A stretch of DNA of 64,000 nucleotides from Anderseniella sp963698275 (lineage in GTDB: Bacteria > Pseudomonadota > Alphaproteobacteria > Rhizobiales > Aestuariivirgaceae). Below, piece by piece: positions 19,201 through 28,914 of the stretch (position 1 is its first letter; every line of letters begins with the position of its first letter). The stretch lies in NCBI GenBank assembly GCA_963698275.1, contig CAVOQE010000006.1:1-64000 (forward strand), in the 5' to 3' direction. The notes under the pieces are model-generated. The model had not been told where the DNA came from and did no database searches. It worked only from the letters and a program-made list of their open reading frames with translations. The position numbers and the translations under genes are program-made.

Positions 19201-21732
19201 GTTCTCCGCGACCTGTGCCTCGCCTGCTTCCGGCTTGATGCCGATGACCATGCGCTCAGGCCTGACCTTGAGATCAACGTCTCTTTCCACGGCACGGCCG
19301 CCGGGCTCACGCACCCGCATGGTGACGCTGGCAGCCAGCAATTGCGTGGTGGACGGTGCCCCCGTCAGGACGACGGGCACTTGCGCCTTGCCTGTACCAT
19401 CAAGGTCCGGGATCGCCTCCAGCGTGCGGGTCACAGTCTCTGTCTGTTCCTCGGCCAGACCGAAGGAATAGCCTGGATAGGCGTCCCACTGGCGCGTCGT
19501 CCTGATCCTGACGCTGCCCTCGACGCCCAGGCCTGCCGCCGGCGCCCCATACAGATACTGCCCGTCCACTGCGACTGTAGCCGGCTGCGAGACAGCGATT
19601 TCTGATGGCGTGGCAGCGAGATCAAATTCCAGCCGGTCCGGCACGAAATCCTCGACAAGAAACCGCATCTCCGCAACCGGTTGGGCCTTGATGTCGGCGT
19701 GCATCCGCACGGTCCAGGTGCCGCGCATTGCATTGTCCTGAAGATCGTAAGCCACCATGTGGCCACCGAGCCTGTCGTCGCTCGACACGATGCGCCGGTC
19801 TTCGACACCATCGGGACGGCGGAAGACGAACGTCAAAGGCGGTCCGCTCAGAGCGTGAGCCGATACATCCCGCACCAGCACTGAAGCGTGCACCGTCTCA
19901 CCGGGCCTGTAGATGCCGCGCTCGGTCCACGAGAAGACATCAATCGCGCCGGGGGATGCCCGGCCCGCGACGCCGCGGTCTGCAAAGTCGAAACCTGCCT
20001 GGGTCAGATCAAGCAACACGAAATCACCGCCGCCGTGACGGACCAGAACTGCCGCCGGGGCCATTGCGCCTTCGCCGCGAACCAGGCCGGCGGCAAAGCT
20101 TGCGCGCCCGTCGGCATCGCTGACGGCGGTCCCGAGCACTTCATTGTTGCGGGCGACCAGTTGCACATCTGCGGTGGCCAGAGGTTTTGCCGAAGCCAGG
20201 CTGCGCACGAACACGTTGAGGCCGTCTTCACCGGTAAAGCTGGTTACTCCGATATCCGAAATGACAAACCATTGTGTTGCGCGGGCCTGCCAGTTGTCGC
20301 CCTTCCCATCCTTGGGAACAGCGGTCAGCACATAGATGCCGGGCTTTCTGTCGGGTATCGCCTGATCAACCGGAAAACTGGTCGTCACTTCCTTGTTCAG
20401 CTTGCTGGCAATTTCAATGCTGCCCTGCCACACAGGCGCACCAAGCTCCTGCCTGATGTTGTCGACTTCATAGCCTTTCAACTGACGCAGGAACGAACTG
20501 CCGGACAGCAATCGCGCCAGCGCCCTGTCGCCTATGCGATAAGCCTCAAGCTGCGCACTGTCGGTGTTGACGGAGACCAACGGAATGCCGTGCCGGGTTG
20601 TACTGGGCAAAACAAAGCGATCGCCGGTAAAACGCACAGCGGGTGCGCGGTCGCGAACGTAGACATTCAGAACCGCCGGTTGCTCCAGCACTTCGCCTAC
20701 CGACGATGGCAGGCCCTGCCGCAGCCCGACCGTGTAGGTTTGTCCATGGGACAGCCATTCGACACAGACCTGCTTGTCCTTGGCTTCCAGGGACCTGGCA
20801 GGTGCGCCGTTTACGGTGACAAACTGTGAATAGTCGGTACCGGTGCGCACCAGCGCTTCGGAGAATTGCACACAAATCCGCGGTGTTGTTGCATCGCTGT
20901 CCACCGAATGGCCGACAATGCGAAACCCCTGGCGGTCGCGCAGTTCCTTGTAGGCTGCGCGAACCTCCGCTGATGATACCAGCCCGAGGCTGGCCTTGTA
21001 GGCTTCCAGCGCCGGCCGGAACAGGTTTCGCTTGTCGAGGGCATTGGCCAGCACGGCCAGTGTATCTGCCCTGAGCGCGGCGGTTTTGCTTTCACGATAG
21101 GCGATCTGGGCCGCCGACGACGCCGTCTGTTTGAGCTGGTAGCTATTCTCGCCCGGACCCGCAATGACACGAAGCGATGCCCTGGCAAAACCGAGCCAAA
21201 GAGCAGCGTCATCCGCGTCCAGTCTCAGTGCCGCCAGATAGGCATCGCGCGCGACACGCACTTCCCCCGAGCGCAGGCCTGTGTCGCCAGCCTCTTTCAA
21301 CGCGGCCAGCCCGCGTGCCTCTGAAGCATCGGGGGAGCCGATCTCAGCCTGCGCCTGGCGCACTTCCGCTTTCACATAATCCGGCAGAAAGGCCAGTGGC
21401 GCCGGCGGCGCAATATCAGGCTGAGTGGAAACCTCTACGACACGCCCGGCGACCGCGCCCACGAATGGTTTTGCAACGCCGTGGTCGGATTTCAGGAAAC
21501 ACCACTTCTGCTTGCTGGTGTAGGTAAAGGCCCGGCACTGGGCCTCCTCAAGACAAAGTGCGGTGCACTGATCGAGCGAGACATCGGCCTGCGTTCTGAG
21601 ATCAAAACCGAAATAATCCGCATCTTGCGAGGTGATGACGGTTCGCTCGGCAGATCCGGCTTGTGCCGGCAGAAAAATGAATGTGAGCAGTAACAGGGCA
21701 GACGCCAGCGCGCTCAGGAAACTCGACCTCAT
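16258..21732 (-). CDS. bacterial alpha-2-macroglobulin with N-terminal PAN/Apple-like domain
   Basis: About 1824 residues. A signal peptide (about residues 1-26) is followed by a cysteine-rich segment with DQCTALCLEEAQC and WCFL that resembles a PAN/Apple domain. A long series of MG-type beta domains comes next. The thioester motif CTEQ sits at Cys1376 within YGCTEQTTSR, at the start of the helical TED domain, and a receptor-binding-like C-terminus follows. Bacterial A2Ms trap attacking proteases in the periplasm by covalent capture through the thioester; pairing with PBP1C suggests a role in defending or repairing the envelope. The frame opens at 21750, but the ATG at 21732 begins the signal peptide directly. 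The first and last genes of the pair overlap, so they are translated together. Confidence 0.9.
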   Translation of the reverse strand: MRSSFLSALASALLLLTFIFLPAQAGSAERTVITSQDADYFGFDLRTQADVSLDQCTALCLEEAQCRAFTYTSKQKWCFLKSDHGVAKPFVGAVAGRVVEVSTQPDIAPPAPLAFLPDYVKAEVRQAQAEIGSPDASEARGLAALKEAGDTGLRSGEVRVARDAYLAALRLDADDAALWLGFARASLRVIAGPGENSYQLKQTASSAAQIAYRESKTAALRADTLAVLANALDKRNLFRPALEAYKASLGLVSSAEVRAAYKELRDRQGFRIVGHSVDSDATTPRICVQFSEALVRTGTDYSQFVTVNGAPARSLEAKDKQVCVEWLSHGQTYTVGLRQGLPSSVGEVLEQPAVLNVYVRDRAPAVRFTGDRFVLPSTTRHGIPLVSVNTDSAQLEAYRIGDRALARLLSGSSFLRQLKGYEVDNIRQELGAPVWQGSIEIASKLNKEVTTSFPVDQAIPDRKPGIYVLTAVPKDGKGDNWQARATQWFVISDIGVTSFTGEDGLNVFVRSLASAKPLATADVQLVARNNEVLGTAVSDADGRASFAAGLVRGEGAMAPAAVLVRHGGGDFVLLDLTQAGFDFADRGVAGRASPGAIDVFSWTERGIYRPGETVHASVLVRDVSAHALSGPPLTFVFRRPDGVEDRRIVSSDDRLGGHMVAYDLQDNAMRGTWTVRMHADIKAQPVAEMRFLVEDFVPDRLEFDLAATPSEIAVSQPATVAVDGQYLYGAPAAGLGVEGSVRIRTTRQWDAYPGYSFGLAEEQTETVTRTLEAIPDLDGTGKAQVPVVLTGAPSTTQLLAASVTMRVREPGGRAVERDVDLKVRPERMVIGIKPEAGEAQVAENSTAGFRIIAVTPDGSKAEVPGLKWRLIRVERNYQWYRTGDRWSYEAIDLTKQVMDGQVDASARGEASISISVAWGRYRLEVIDPRSGGAAASVEFNAGWVVNAASLDTPDGLEMALDKASYAAGDTARLTISARHAGEVLVTVGTNELSDVRTASVAAGDTVIEMPVGTNWGAGAYVTATLYRRGDAEKSRLPSRAIGVKWLQVDPEPRKITLALDVPEKIAARGTLDVPMTLTGLGEGQKAYVTLAAVDVGILNLTRYEVPDPAGWYFGQRKIGLEIRDIYGRLIDGFLGAEGAIRSGGDAAGLASDGSPPTQKLLALFSGPVEVGADGTASVNFDMPQFNGTVRLMAVAWSKDQVGSASSDVIVRDPVVLLASAPKVMSPGDTSRLRLDIANTDGPAGDYVVEIIAEDGLSSDQGLLPNIVKLTEGGKTSLSVPISATGVGSGQVSVRLTHEDGIDLAQTLYVPVRPAALPVTQRKEMTLAANGGAIALDEQLLAGSQPDGALVTIDVSRTRGINTASVLASLDRYPYGCTEQTTSRALPLLYLSDLPGDPKAEDAGDVGSRVQKAIYRVLANQSSAGSFGLWNPGYGDLWLDAYVTDFLTRAREKGFKVREKAMLAALENLQNVLSYDQNVKDRGGGIAYALYVLARNRRASAGDLRYYADTKMEEFKSSMSRAQLGAALALYGDANRSGMAFQSALAQARQDKGDLSRSDYGSSLRDAAAMLALASETQPLPQSIPAMVDLVSAKAARDQYSTTQENVWMLLAARGVKQSNASMRLAVAGADHAGGYSATTSGDDLAAMPLEIVNRGREQVLATVNVLAAPLTALPAGGKGFTIERKYYTLDGVETDISQVRQNDRFVVVLSIVQQNNWTARIVISDLLPGGFEIDSPKLVGSADLKSFEWLGNTSAAHSEFRADRFVAAFDVRTGGNREFSAAYVVRAVSPGRFTQPAAVVEDMYRPQFTARTAQGQIDVSPAQQ

Positions 21733-22060
21733 GGTCCGTTCTCCGTCCAAAAACGATCGCCCCGTCTACAACACCATAATGCTGTGCCCGTGACAGATGT
21801 CAATCGACAGACGTTCCGAATTCACATCCAGGTGAGGCGTGGTTCCAATCATCGGGATCATCGGACTTGTTGGGCGACAGTCTCAATCTGAAATCATCGC
21901 TGCAGTTGCAACCAATTCGGTGCGGTCCGGGAAAGTAGCCATAGGGCAAATTCTTGACGCCGCCTTGCGCCGGATTCCGGGTCTGGATTACGTCTCACTT
22001 CCCTGCAAGTATGGCTGCGCTGAAGCCGGCCGACTTACATATGCAACAGAGGCGCAAAAC
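21733..22060. other. divergent intergenic region
   Basis: This 328-base stretch separates the divergent alpha-2-macroglobulin and efflux-adaptor genes and should hold the promoters of both. I see no convincing promoter pair, operator or small gene in it. The frame upstream of the adaptor is open to 21839, but that extension has no signal-like or conserved sequence. Confidence 0.5.
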
Positions 22061-23416
22061 ATGTGGCGTAAATTTTTGATATTGCCACCCATTTTGCTGG
22101 GTGTTTTTGTGATCTGGTGGTTTGTCGGTCAGCGTCAGCCGCCACAGACCACTGCACCGCAGGAAGAAATCCGCAATGTCCGCGTCATTCAGGCACAACG
22201 CACCGATCTGGTCCCCATGGTCAGCGGTTTCGGCACGGTGCAGCCGGCCAAAACCTGGCAGGCTGTCGTGCAGGCCGCCGGTGAGGTCGAGTACAAGCAT
22301 CCGCGCCTCATGCGCGGTGCGATCATGCCCGCCGGAACGGAAATCATTCGTATTTCACCACGCGACTACGAACTTGCCATTGCCCAGGCGGAAGCAAATA
22401 TAGGCAAGGCCGACGCCCAGATTACCGAGTTCGACCTTACGGAAGAAAACACCAGGGCCAGCCTCAAGATCGAGCGCCAGGCCCTGACCATCAGCGAGCG
22501 GGAACTGGCCCGCAAGGAAGAACTGGTTCGCAGCGGCGCCACATCCAGGACAGTGCTTGACCAGGAAACCCGTGACACGCTTGCGCAACGCAAGAAGGTT
22601 CAGGATCTGGAGAACACGCTCAAACTGATACCGTCGCAACGCGCCGCCCTTGTGCAGCAGAAGAAGCTCAACCAGATTGAGCTGGACCAGGCGAAGCTGA
22701 ACCTCGCCCGCACCCGCATTGTGCTGCCGTTCGATGCCCGCATCAGCGAGGTGTCGGTTGAAATAGCCCAGTATGCCCAGGTCGGGTCTGTGCTTGTTGC
22801 TGCCGACGGCATCAAGACTGCCGAAGTTGAAGCGCAGGTGCCGCTGGCCCAGTTTTCAGCGCTGGCCAGAGCCACCGCAAGTGGTGACAGCCCCGTTGGA
22901 ATTACGCCTGAAACGATCGGTGACGTTGTCAAACGTCTTGGGTTTTCCGCCACCATTCACCTGAATGCCGGCGAGATCGAGATAGTCTGGCCGGCCAGGT
23001 TCTCCCGTGTCTCCGACACGATTGATCTCAAGACCCGATCAATCGGTGCAATTGTTACCGCACAAGACACCTGGAAAACGGCGAAGCCCGGGCAACGCCC
23101 GCCGCTGTCCAAGGGGATGTTTGTCGAAGTCAGAATACGCGCCGGCAAACTGGCAGATCAGATTGTTGTGCCCCGCTCCGCCCTGCACGGCGAAAGCCTA
23201 TACCTTGCTGACAAGGACAACCGGCTCGTCATAAGGCCTGTCGAAACCGGCCTGACACAGGACGGCAATATCGTGGTCCGGTCCGGGATTGAGCCCGGTG
23301 ACAGGATAATTGTGTCCGACCTGCTACCGGCAATCGAGGGTATGCTGCTGCGTATAACCAGGGATGAAGCGCTGGAGTTCGAGATAAAGCGCCGGCTTTC
23401 GGACAACGTCAAATGA
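22061..23416 (+). CDS. RND efflux periplasmic adaptor (membrane fusion protein)
   Basis: A 451-residue HlyD/AcrA-type adaptor. One N-terminal membrane segment (FLILPPILLGVFVIWWFV) anchors it. A lipoyl-like half, a long coiled-coil hairpin (about residues 105-220, rich in Glu, Arg, Gln and Leu) and a beta-barrel domain follow. It should bridge the inner-membrane pump to an outer-membrane channel; no channel gene is next to it. The ATG at 22061 has AGAGG 8 bases upstream and starts at the membrane anchor. Its stop overlaps the start of the pump gene, so the two are translated together. No regulator gene lies beside the pair. Confidence 0.9.
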   Translation: MWRKFLILPPILLGVFVIWWFVGQRQPPQTTAPQEEIRNVRVIQAQRTDLVPMVSGFGTVQPAKTWQAVVQAAGEVEYKHPRLMRGAIMPAGTEIIRISPRDYELAIAQAEANIGKADAQITEFDLTEENTRASLKIERQALTISERELARKEELVRSGATSRTVLDQETRDTLAQRKKVQDLENTLKLIPSQRAALVQQKKLNQIELDQAKLNLARTRIVLPFDARISEVSVEIAQYAQVGSVLVAADGIKTAEVEAQVPLAQFSALARATASGDSPVGITPETIGDVVKRLGFSATIHLNAGEIEIVWPARFSRVSDTIDLKTRSIGAIVTAQDTWKTAKPGQRPPLSKGMFVEVRIRAGKLADQIVVPRSALHGESLYLADKDNRLVIRPVETGLTQDGNIVVRSGIEPGDRIIVSDLLPAIEGMLLRITRDEALEFEIKRRLSDNVK

Positions 23417-26400
23417 TCGGATATTTTGTCCGACACCCGACGGCTGCAACCCTTGTCATGCTGGGTCTTCTGACCCTCGGCATCTTTGCCTATCCGTCCC
23501 TGCAACGTGAAACCTTCCCGCGCATTGCGCCGAGCAAACTGCAGATCACAGCGGTGTGGCCGGGCAGCAGGCCCGAAGAGGTTGAACAGGCCGTCTGCCA
23601 GCGAATAGAAGATTCGATAGACAGCGTAAACAATGTGGCAGAGGTGATATGCGAAGCGCTCGAGGGTATTGCCACGGTTACGGTGGAGAAAACCGATGCG
23701 GTTGACCTGGACCGGTTCACATCGGACATAACCAACGCGGTCGATGGCATTACAGAGTTTCCGGAGAATGTCGAACGCCCGGTAGTTGCACAACTTGGCC
23801 GTACAGACTTTGTCGCATCAGTGGCCATCACCGGACCGAAAGACCCGGTCAGTCTCAAGGCCTATGCGGAGTATATCAAGGACCAGATGAAGCTCTGGGG
23901 CGGCATTCCCAAAATCGAGGTTCTGGGGTTCTCCGACCACGAGATCCGCATCGAACTTTCCCGGCCAAACCTGCGCAGCCTCGGCGTGTCGGCAGAAGAT
24001 GTGGCGCGCGCGGTGCAGAAGGAATCGATCGACCTGCCATCCGGCAGCCTGGAGACGAAAGACCGGGAATTTCTGGTGCGCTATGCCGGAGAGCGGCGCA
24101 AGGTAGATGAATTCCGGGACCTGGTGGTGGTGTCGGCCAGCAATGGCGGGCAGATACGGCTCGGCGATATCGCGCGTATCACCGACCGGTTCAAGCTCGA
24201 CGAACAACGTATTGATTTCGACGGAAAACCCGCTGCCATCCTGTCCATCACCAAGACAACCGACCAGGATACATTGACGGTGATCGAGCGGGTGAACGGC
24301 TTTCTTGAAGACGCCAGGACAAAAGCACCGCCGGGTGTAAGGATGGCTGTAACCAATGACGTTTCATCAATCGTTTCCGACCGGCTTCGGCTGCTGATCA
24401 ACAATGCCGTTCTGGGCCTTGCGCTGGTATTCCTGGTGCTCTGGCTGTTTTTCGGGTTTCGCTATTCGTTCTGGGTGGCAGCGGGATTGCCGGTGTCGTT
24501 TGCCGGCGCCTTTTTCCTGATGGTGTTGGTGGGATACTCCATCAACATGCTGACCATGGTCGGACTGCTGATCGTGATCGGGTTGTTGATGGATGATGCC
24601 ATCGTGATTGCCGAGAACATAGCCAGCAAGGCCTCAACCGGCAGTTCAGCGAAACAGTCAGCCATCGATGGTGCCGGCCAGGTGCTGCCCTCGGTGTTCG
24701 CGTCGTTTGCCACGACCGCCTGCATCTTCGGGTCGCTGGCGTTTCTGAAAGGGGACATCGGGCAGATACTGCGGGTGGTGCCGGTGGTCATGCTGTTCGT
24801 GCTGATCGTGTCGCTGGTCGAAGCTTTTCTCATTCTGCCCAACCATTTGTATCACGCCCTTGAGAAATCAGGTTCAAAACAGGGCCGCGTCCAGCAGGCC
24901 GTCGATACCGGTGTCAACTGGCTTCGTGACCGCATCATAGTTCCCCTGGCCAGGCTGGCTGTGACCTGGCGGTATCTGACTTTTGGCGCCGCGATCGGTG
25001 TGCTGCTTCTTGCAGTGGGCGCAATGGTCGGCGGACTGATCAAGTTTTCGCCGTTTCCGGACCTGGACGGCAATGTCATGGAAGCCCGCATCATGATGCC
25101 TCAGGGCACTCCCCTTGAACGCACAGAGGCCGTGGTCGCGCGCATTGATGAAGCATTGGAGGCAGTGAACGCCAACTTGAGCCCACAACAGCCGGGCGGC
25201 CAGAAACTGGTACGAAGCATCACACATCGGTTCAGCTTCAACTCAGATGCCGGCGAGACCGGGCCTCACGTGGCGACGGTGATTGCCGACCTGCTTGATT
25301 CCGAAACCAGGACCTCGCAGATCGCCGATGTGATTGAGCAGTGGCGGGTCGAAACCGGCGAACTCGCAGACGTCGTCACCCTGAACTTTACCGAAGGCAC
25401 ATTTGGTCCCGGCGGCCGCGCCATCGACATCCGGCTGATGGGCAATGATCTGACAGAATTGTCCGCGGCGGCAAAAGAATTGACGAACTGGCTGCGGCGC
25501 TATTCGGGTGTCTACAATATTACCGATGACCTGCGGCCGGGAAAACCGGAATTGCGCATCACGCTGCGTGATGGGGCAGCTACACTGGGTGTTGACGGGC
25601 GAACGATTGCCGACCAGATCCGGTCCAGTTTTTACGGTTTCAAGGTTGATGAGATTCAATCAGGCGCAGAAAACTATGAGATCAACGTGAAATTCGATGC
25701 CGCCAGTTCGGATTCACTGGCCGATCTGGACACCTTCACCGTCACGGCGTCAGACGGCAGTCAGATTCCGCTGAGCGTTGTCGCCACGGTTGAAAACGGC
25801 CGCGGGTTTTCCCGTATCCGCCGCGTGGACGGCCGCCGCACCGTTACCATCCAGGGCGAACTTGACAGCCGATTGGGAAATTCAACCGAGATACTGGCCG
25901 ACACCAGGGACCAGTTTTTACCGAAACTGAAACAAAGACATCCCGGCGTATCGTCAAGTTTCGAGGGCGCCAATGCGGATGCCGCAAAAACCCAGGCCTC
26001 GATGCTGAGCGGATTCGTGCTGGGACTGATCGGGGTTTACCTGCTGCTGTCGTTCCAGTTTCGCAGTTACATCGAACCGTTTGTAGTGATGATCATCATC
26101 CCGTTCGCCTTTATCGGTGCCATCGGCGGGCACATGTTGCTTGGTCTGGATTTCACCATGCCGTCAATGCTGGGATTTGTGGCGCTGGCCGGTATCGTGG
26201 TCAATGACTCGATCCTGCTGGTCAATTTCATCAAGCACTATCACGGCGATACAAAATCTGTGGCCGAGGCGGCACCGCTGGCAGCCGGCGCCCGGTTCCG
26301 GGCTATCCTGCTGACGTCGCTCACAACGATTGTCGGGTTGATGCCGCTGTTGACGGAAACCTCCCTGCAGGCCCAGGTACTTATTCCGCTGGTGACAAGC

Positions 26401-26499
26401 CTTGCTTTCGGGCTCATGGCCACAACCGTGCTGGTGCTGTTCATTGTGCCGGCGGTCTATACCATTATTGATGATATGGGTGGTGCGCGCATAGACTGA
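23413..26499 (+). CDS. RND-family efflux pump, inner-membrane subunit
   Basis: A 1028-residue AcrB/MexF-type proton antiporter with the expected twofold repeat: one membrane segment, a large periplasmic loop and a block of helices, twice. The adjacent aspartates of the proton relay are seen in GLLMDDAIVIAEN in the first half. The second half has GIVVNDSILLVNF at the equivalent place. Substrates could be drugs, dyes, bile-salt-like compounds or metabolites; the sequence does not say. Divergence from the classic multidrug pumps is sizeable, so no gene name is given. It ends 30 bases from the stop of the convergent CoA-transferase gene. Confidence 0.92.
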   Translation: MIGYFVRHPTAATLVMLGLLTLGIFAYPSLQRETFPRIAPSKLQITAVWPGSRPEEVEQAVCQRIEDSIDSVNNVAEVICEALEGIATVTVEKTDAVDLDRFTSDITNAVDGITEFPENVERPVVAQLGRTDFVASVAITGPKDPVSLKAYAEYIKDQMKLWGGIPKIEVLGFSDHEIRIELSRPNLRSLGVSAEDVARAVQKESIDLPSGSLETKDREFLVRYAGERRKVDEFRDLVVVSASNGGQIRLGDIARITDRFKLDEQRIDFDGKPAAILSITKTTDQDTLTVIERVNGFLEDARTKAPPGVRMAVTNDVSSIVSDRLRLLINNAVLGLALVFLVLWLFFGFRYSFWVAAGLPVSFAGAFFLMVLVGYSINMLTMVGLLIVIGLLMDDAIVIAENIASKASTGSSAKQSAIDGAGQVLPSVFASFATTACIFGSLAFLKGDIGQILRVVPVVMLFVLIVSLVEAFLILPNHLYHALEKSGSKQGRVQQAVDTGVNWLRDRIIVPLARLAVTWRYLTFGAAIGVLLLAVGAMVGGLIKFSPFPDLDGNVMEARIMMPQGTPLERTEAVVARIDEALEAVNANLSPQQPGGQKLVRSITHRFSFNSDAGETGPHVATVIADLLDSETRTSQIADVIEQWRVETGELADVVTLNFTEGTFGPGGRAIDIRLMGNDLTELSAAAKELTNWLRRYSGVYNITDDLRPGKPELRITLRDGAATLGVDGRTIADQIRSSFYGFKVDEIQSGAENYEINVKFDAASSDSLADLDTFTVTASDGSQIPLSVVATVENGRGFSRIRRVDGRRTVTIQGELDSRLGNSTEILADTRDQFLPKLKQRHPGVSSSFEGANADAAKTQASMLSGFVLGLIGVYLLLSFQFRSYIEPFVVMIIIPFAFIGAIGGHMLLGLDFTMPSMLGFVALAGIVVNDSILLVNFIKHYHGDTKSVAEAAPLAAGARFRAILLTSLTTIVGLMPLLTETSLQAQVLIPLVTSLAFGLMATTVLVLFIVPAVYTIIDDMGGARID

Positions 26500-26529
26500 A
26501 CATGTCAGCCCCATGTATTCAAACTTCAA

Positions 26530-27651
26530 TCAATCCAGCTTGGGCGGTTTCAGCCTGAGGCTGGCCGGTGATCTGGACAGGCGCACAGGCGCGCCTACGC
26601 CGCGGTAGTTGTCATCCTGCCAGACCATGTTCCGGTGCCGTGTCTGCGGATGATCGAACGCCTGAGCGAGGTTGAATACAGGTGCGCAAGGTACGCCATT
26701 GCGGATCAGCCGCTCCGCCAGACTGTCGACTTCAAGGCTTGCAAGGGCGGCTTCAAGCTCGTGCTTCAATTCACTCCTGTGCCGGCCACGTTGGGCGTTG
26801 GTTGTGAAGCGCTCATCTCCCACAAGAGCGGGAAGCTCGATCAGCTCGCATAACTTGGCGAATTGCCTGTCCGAGCCAACCGCCAGAAAAATCGGCCCCG
26901 TTGCCGTTTCAAACGTATCATAAGGTGTAATATTGGGATGGGCGTTGCCGGTTCTGGCCGGCAGGTCGCCAGTAAACAGGTAGTTGGCTGAATGGGGATG
27001 CAGAACCGACAGGCCGCTATCGAACAATGACACGTCAACCAACTGGCCCAGGCCGCTTCTGGCGCGCTCCTGCAAGGCCAGCAATATGCCGATCACCGCA
27101 TTCAGCCCGGTGACCAGATCGACCACCGGCACCCCTGCCCTGAGCGGACCGGCATCCGGTTCGCCATTGATACTCATCAGGCCGGTCATCGCCTGAACCG
27201 CCGCGTCATAGCCCGGCAGACCGCCATGTGGACCATCGTCGCCAAACCCGGTGATGCGGCAATGGACGAGGCCGGGATAATCCTTCTCCAGCACATCACG
27301 CCCGAAGCCCCAACGCTCCAGCGTGCCGACCTTGAAATTTTCAACCAGCACATCGGCGCCCTTGAGAAGGCCTGCAAGCGTCGTGCGTGCATCATCCTCG
27401 TTGAAATCGAGAACCATGCCGCGCTTGTTGCGGTTGACGCCCATGAAATAGGCAGCAGAGCCGTCGATGAACGGCGGACCCCAGCGGCGGGTTTCATCAC
27501 CTTGCGGCGCCTCGACCTTGAGCACGTCGGCCCCATGATCGCCAAGAATCTGCGTGCAATACGGTCCGGCCAGCACCCTGGTGAGGTCGACCACTTTCAG
27601 GCCATGCAAGGCGCCCTTGGGCGCAGTAGGCTGCTCAGGTTCGGTTGTCAT
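26530..27651 (-). CDS. CaiB/BaiF family CoA-transferase
   Basis: A 373-residue family III CoA-transferase. The N-terminal KVVDLTRVLAGPYCTQILGD is typical, with the nucleotide-site region VENFKVGTLERWGFG further on. The catalytic aspartate is expected in the segment GYDAAVQAMTG (about residue 145). These enzymes move CoA between carboxylic acids through an Asp-CoA anhydride. It follows an acyl-CoA dehydrogenase gene by 10 bases on the same strand, so the two probably process one acid, first activated by CoA transfer and then dehydrogenated. The acid is unknown. Confidence 0.9.
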   Translation of the reverse strand: MTTEPEQPTAPKGALHGLKVVDLTRVLAGPYCTQILGDHGADVLKVEAPQGDETRRWGPPFIDGSAAYFMGVNRNKRGMVLDFNEDDARTTLAGLLKGADVLVENFKVGTLERWGFGRDVLEKDYPGLVHCRITGFGDDGPHGGLPGYDAAVQAMTGLMSINGEPDAGPLRAGVPVVDLVTGLNAVIGILLALQERARSGLGQLVDVSLFDSGLSVLHPHSANYLFTGDLPARTGNAHPNITPYDTFETATGPIFLAVGSDRQFAKLCELIELPALVGDERFTTNAQRGRHRSELKHELEAALASLEVDSLAERLIRNGVPCAPVFNLAQAFDHPQTRHRNMVWQDDNYRGVGAPVRLSRSPASLRLKPPKLD

Positions 27652-27661
27652 TCAGAAGGCC

Positions 27662-28828
27662 TTAATAGGAGCGGGGCAATCCGAGTACGCGCTCGGAAAT
27701 ATAGTTCAGGATCATTTGCGGACTGACCGGTGCCAGCACGGGGATCATGACTTCGCGCAGCAAGCGCTCGACATGAAATTCCTTGGCATAGCCCATGCCG
27801 CCATGGGTCTTTACCGCCCGGGTGCATGCCTTGAACGCTGCTTCCGCAGCCAGGTACTTGGCTGCATTGGCCTGCGGACCGCACGGCTGGCCATTGTCGT
27901 ATAACCAGGCGGCTTTCATTGCCATCAGTTCTGCGGCTTCAAGCTCCATCCAGCTTTCAGCCAAGGGATGCTGGATGCTCTGGTTCTGGCCGATCGGGCG
28001 ACCGAACACTTGGCGCTCGCAGGCATATTTTGCAGCCCGCGCCACGGCGTCCTGGCCGATGCCGATAGCCTCCATGCCAATCAGGATGCGCTCCGGGTTC
28101 AGGCTATCAAGAAGGTATTCGAAGCCTGCACCTTCTTCTCCTATACGGTCGTGCTCCGGCACTGCCAGGTTCTCGATGAACACCTGATTTGAATCGACAG
28201 CCTTGCGGCCCATCTTTTCGATCTCACGGACTTCGATGCAGGACCGGTCAAGCGGCGTATAGAACAGGCTGAGCCCGCGGGTCTTCTTCTCGCACTCATC
28301 GTAAGGCGTGGTGCGCGCCAGCACCATGATGTGGGTGGCGTGTTGGGCTGTTGACGTCCAGATCTTCTGGCCGTTCACGACATAGCCATCGGCGGTGCGC
28401 ACAGCGGCGGTCTTGATACGGGTGGTGTCCAGGCCTGCATCCGGTTCAGTGACGCCAAAGCAGGTTCGATCATCCCCGCTGATCAGCCGCGGCAGCCAGC
28501 GCTGCTTTTGCTCTTCAGTGCCATGCACCACAATCGGATGGGGACCGAACAGGTTGATGTGGATGGCAGAGGCTGCTGCAAGTGCACCGCCTGACGCGGC
28601 AACCGTCTTCATCATCAGGGCCGCTTCGGTGACGCCAAGCCCCGAGCCGCCATACTGCTCCGGCATGGTAATGCCGAGCCAGCCGCCGGCGGCCATCGCT
28701 GCATGAAAGTCGAACGGAAACTCACCGTCAGTGTCGCGCGCAAGCCAGTACTTGTCGTCAAACGCCTGACAGACCCGCGACACGCCTTCAATCACGGCGG
28801 CATGATCCGAACTGGGTTGAAAGTTCAT
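27662..28828 (-). CDS. acyl-CoA dehydrogenase
   Basis: A 388-residue acyl-CoA dehydrogenase. The flavin-binding FGVTEPDAGLD and KIWTSTAQ segments are present. The C-terminal part has KTHGGMGY, but the usual catalytic glutamate loop (YEGT-like) is replaced by LAPVSPQMILNYISE, as in the subgroup of short- and medium-chain dehydrogenases whose base sits on another helix. It is the upstream gene of a two-gene unit with the CoA-transferase. An 86-base gap separates it from the end of soxD; no terminator was seen in it, so read-through from the sox genes is possible. Confidence 0.9.
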   Translation of the reverse strand: MNFQPSSDHAAVIEGVSRVCQAFDDKYWLARDTDGEFPFDFHAAMAAGGWLGITMPEQYGGSGLGVTEAALMMKTVAASGGALAAASAIHINLFGPHPIVVHGTEEQKQRWLPRLISGDDRTCFGVTEPDAGLDTTRIKTAAVRTADGYVVNGQKIWTSTAQHATHIMVLARTTPYDECEKKTRGLSLFYTPLDRSCIEVREIEKMGRKAVDSNQVFIENLAVPEHDRIGEEGAGFEYLLDSLNPERILIGMEAIGIGQDAVARAAKYACERQVFGRPIGQNQSIQHPLAESWMELEAAELMAMKAAWLYDNGQPCGPQANAAKYLAAEAAFKACTRAVKTHGGMGYAKEFHVERLLREVMIPVLAPVSPQMILNYISERVLGLPRSY

Positions 28829-28914
28829 ATACTGCGGGTTCCTGATCTCAGCGCTGCCGGTTTGAATTTCACCAAACCCCGGAAGCGTTCAGGATACAGT
28901 AATGGCTGGCTGCT

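Noticed and set aside
19888..20829. Plus-strand open frame of 313 codons within the alpha-2-macroglobulin gene
   Set aside because: It has no recognisable domain or ribosome-binding site and lies wholly inside a well-supported gene on the other strand.
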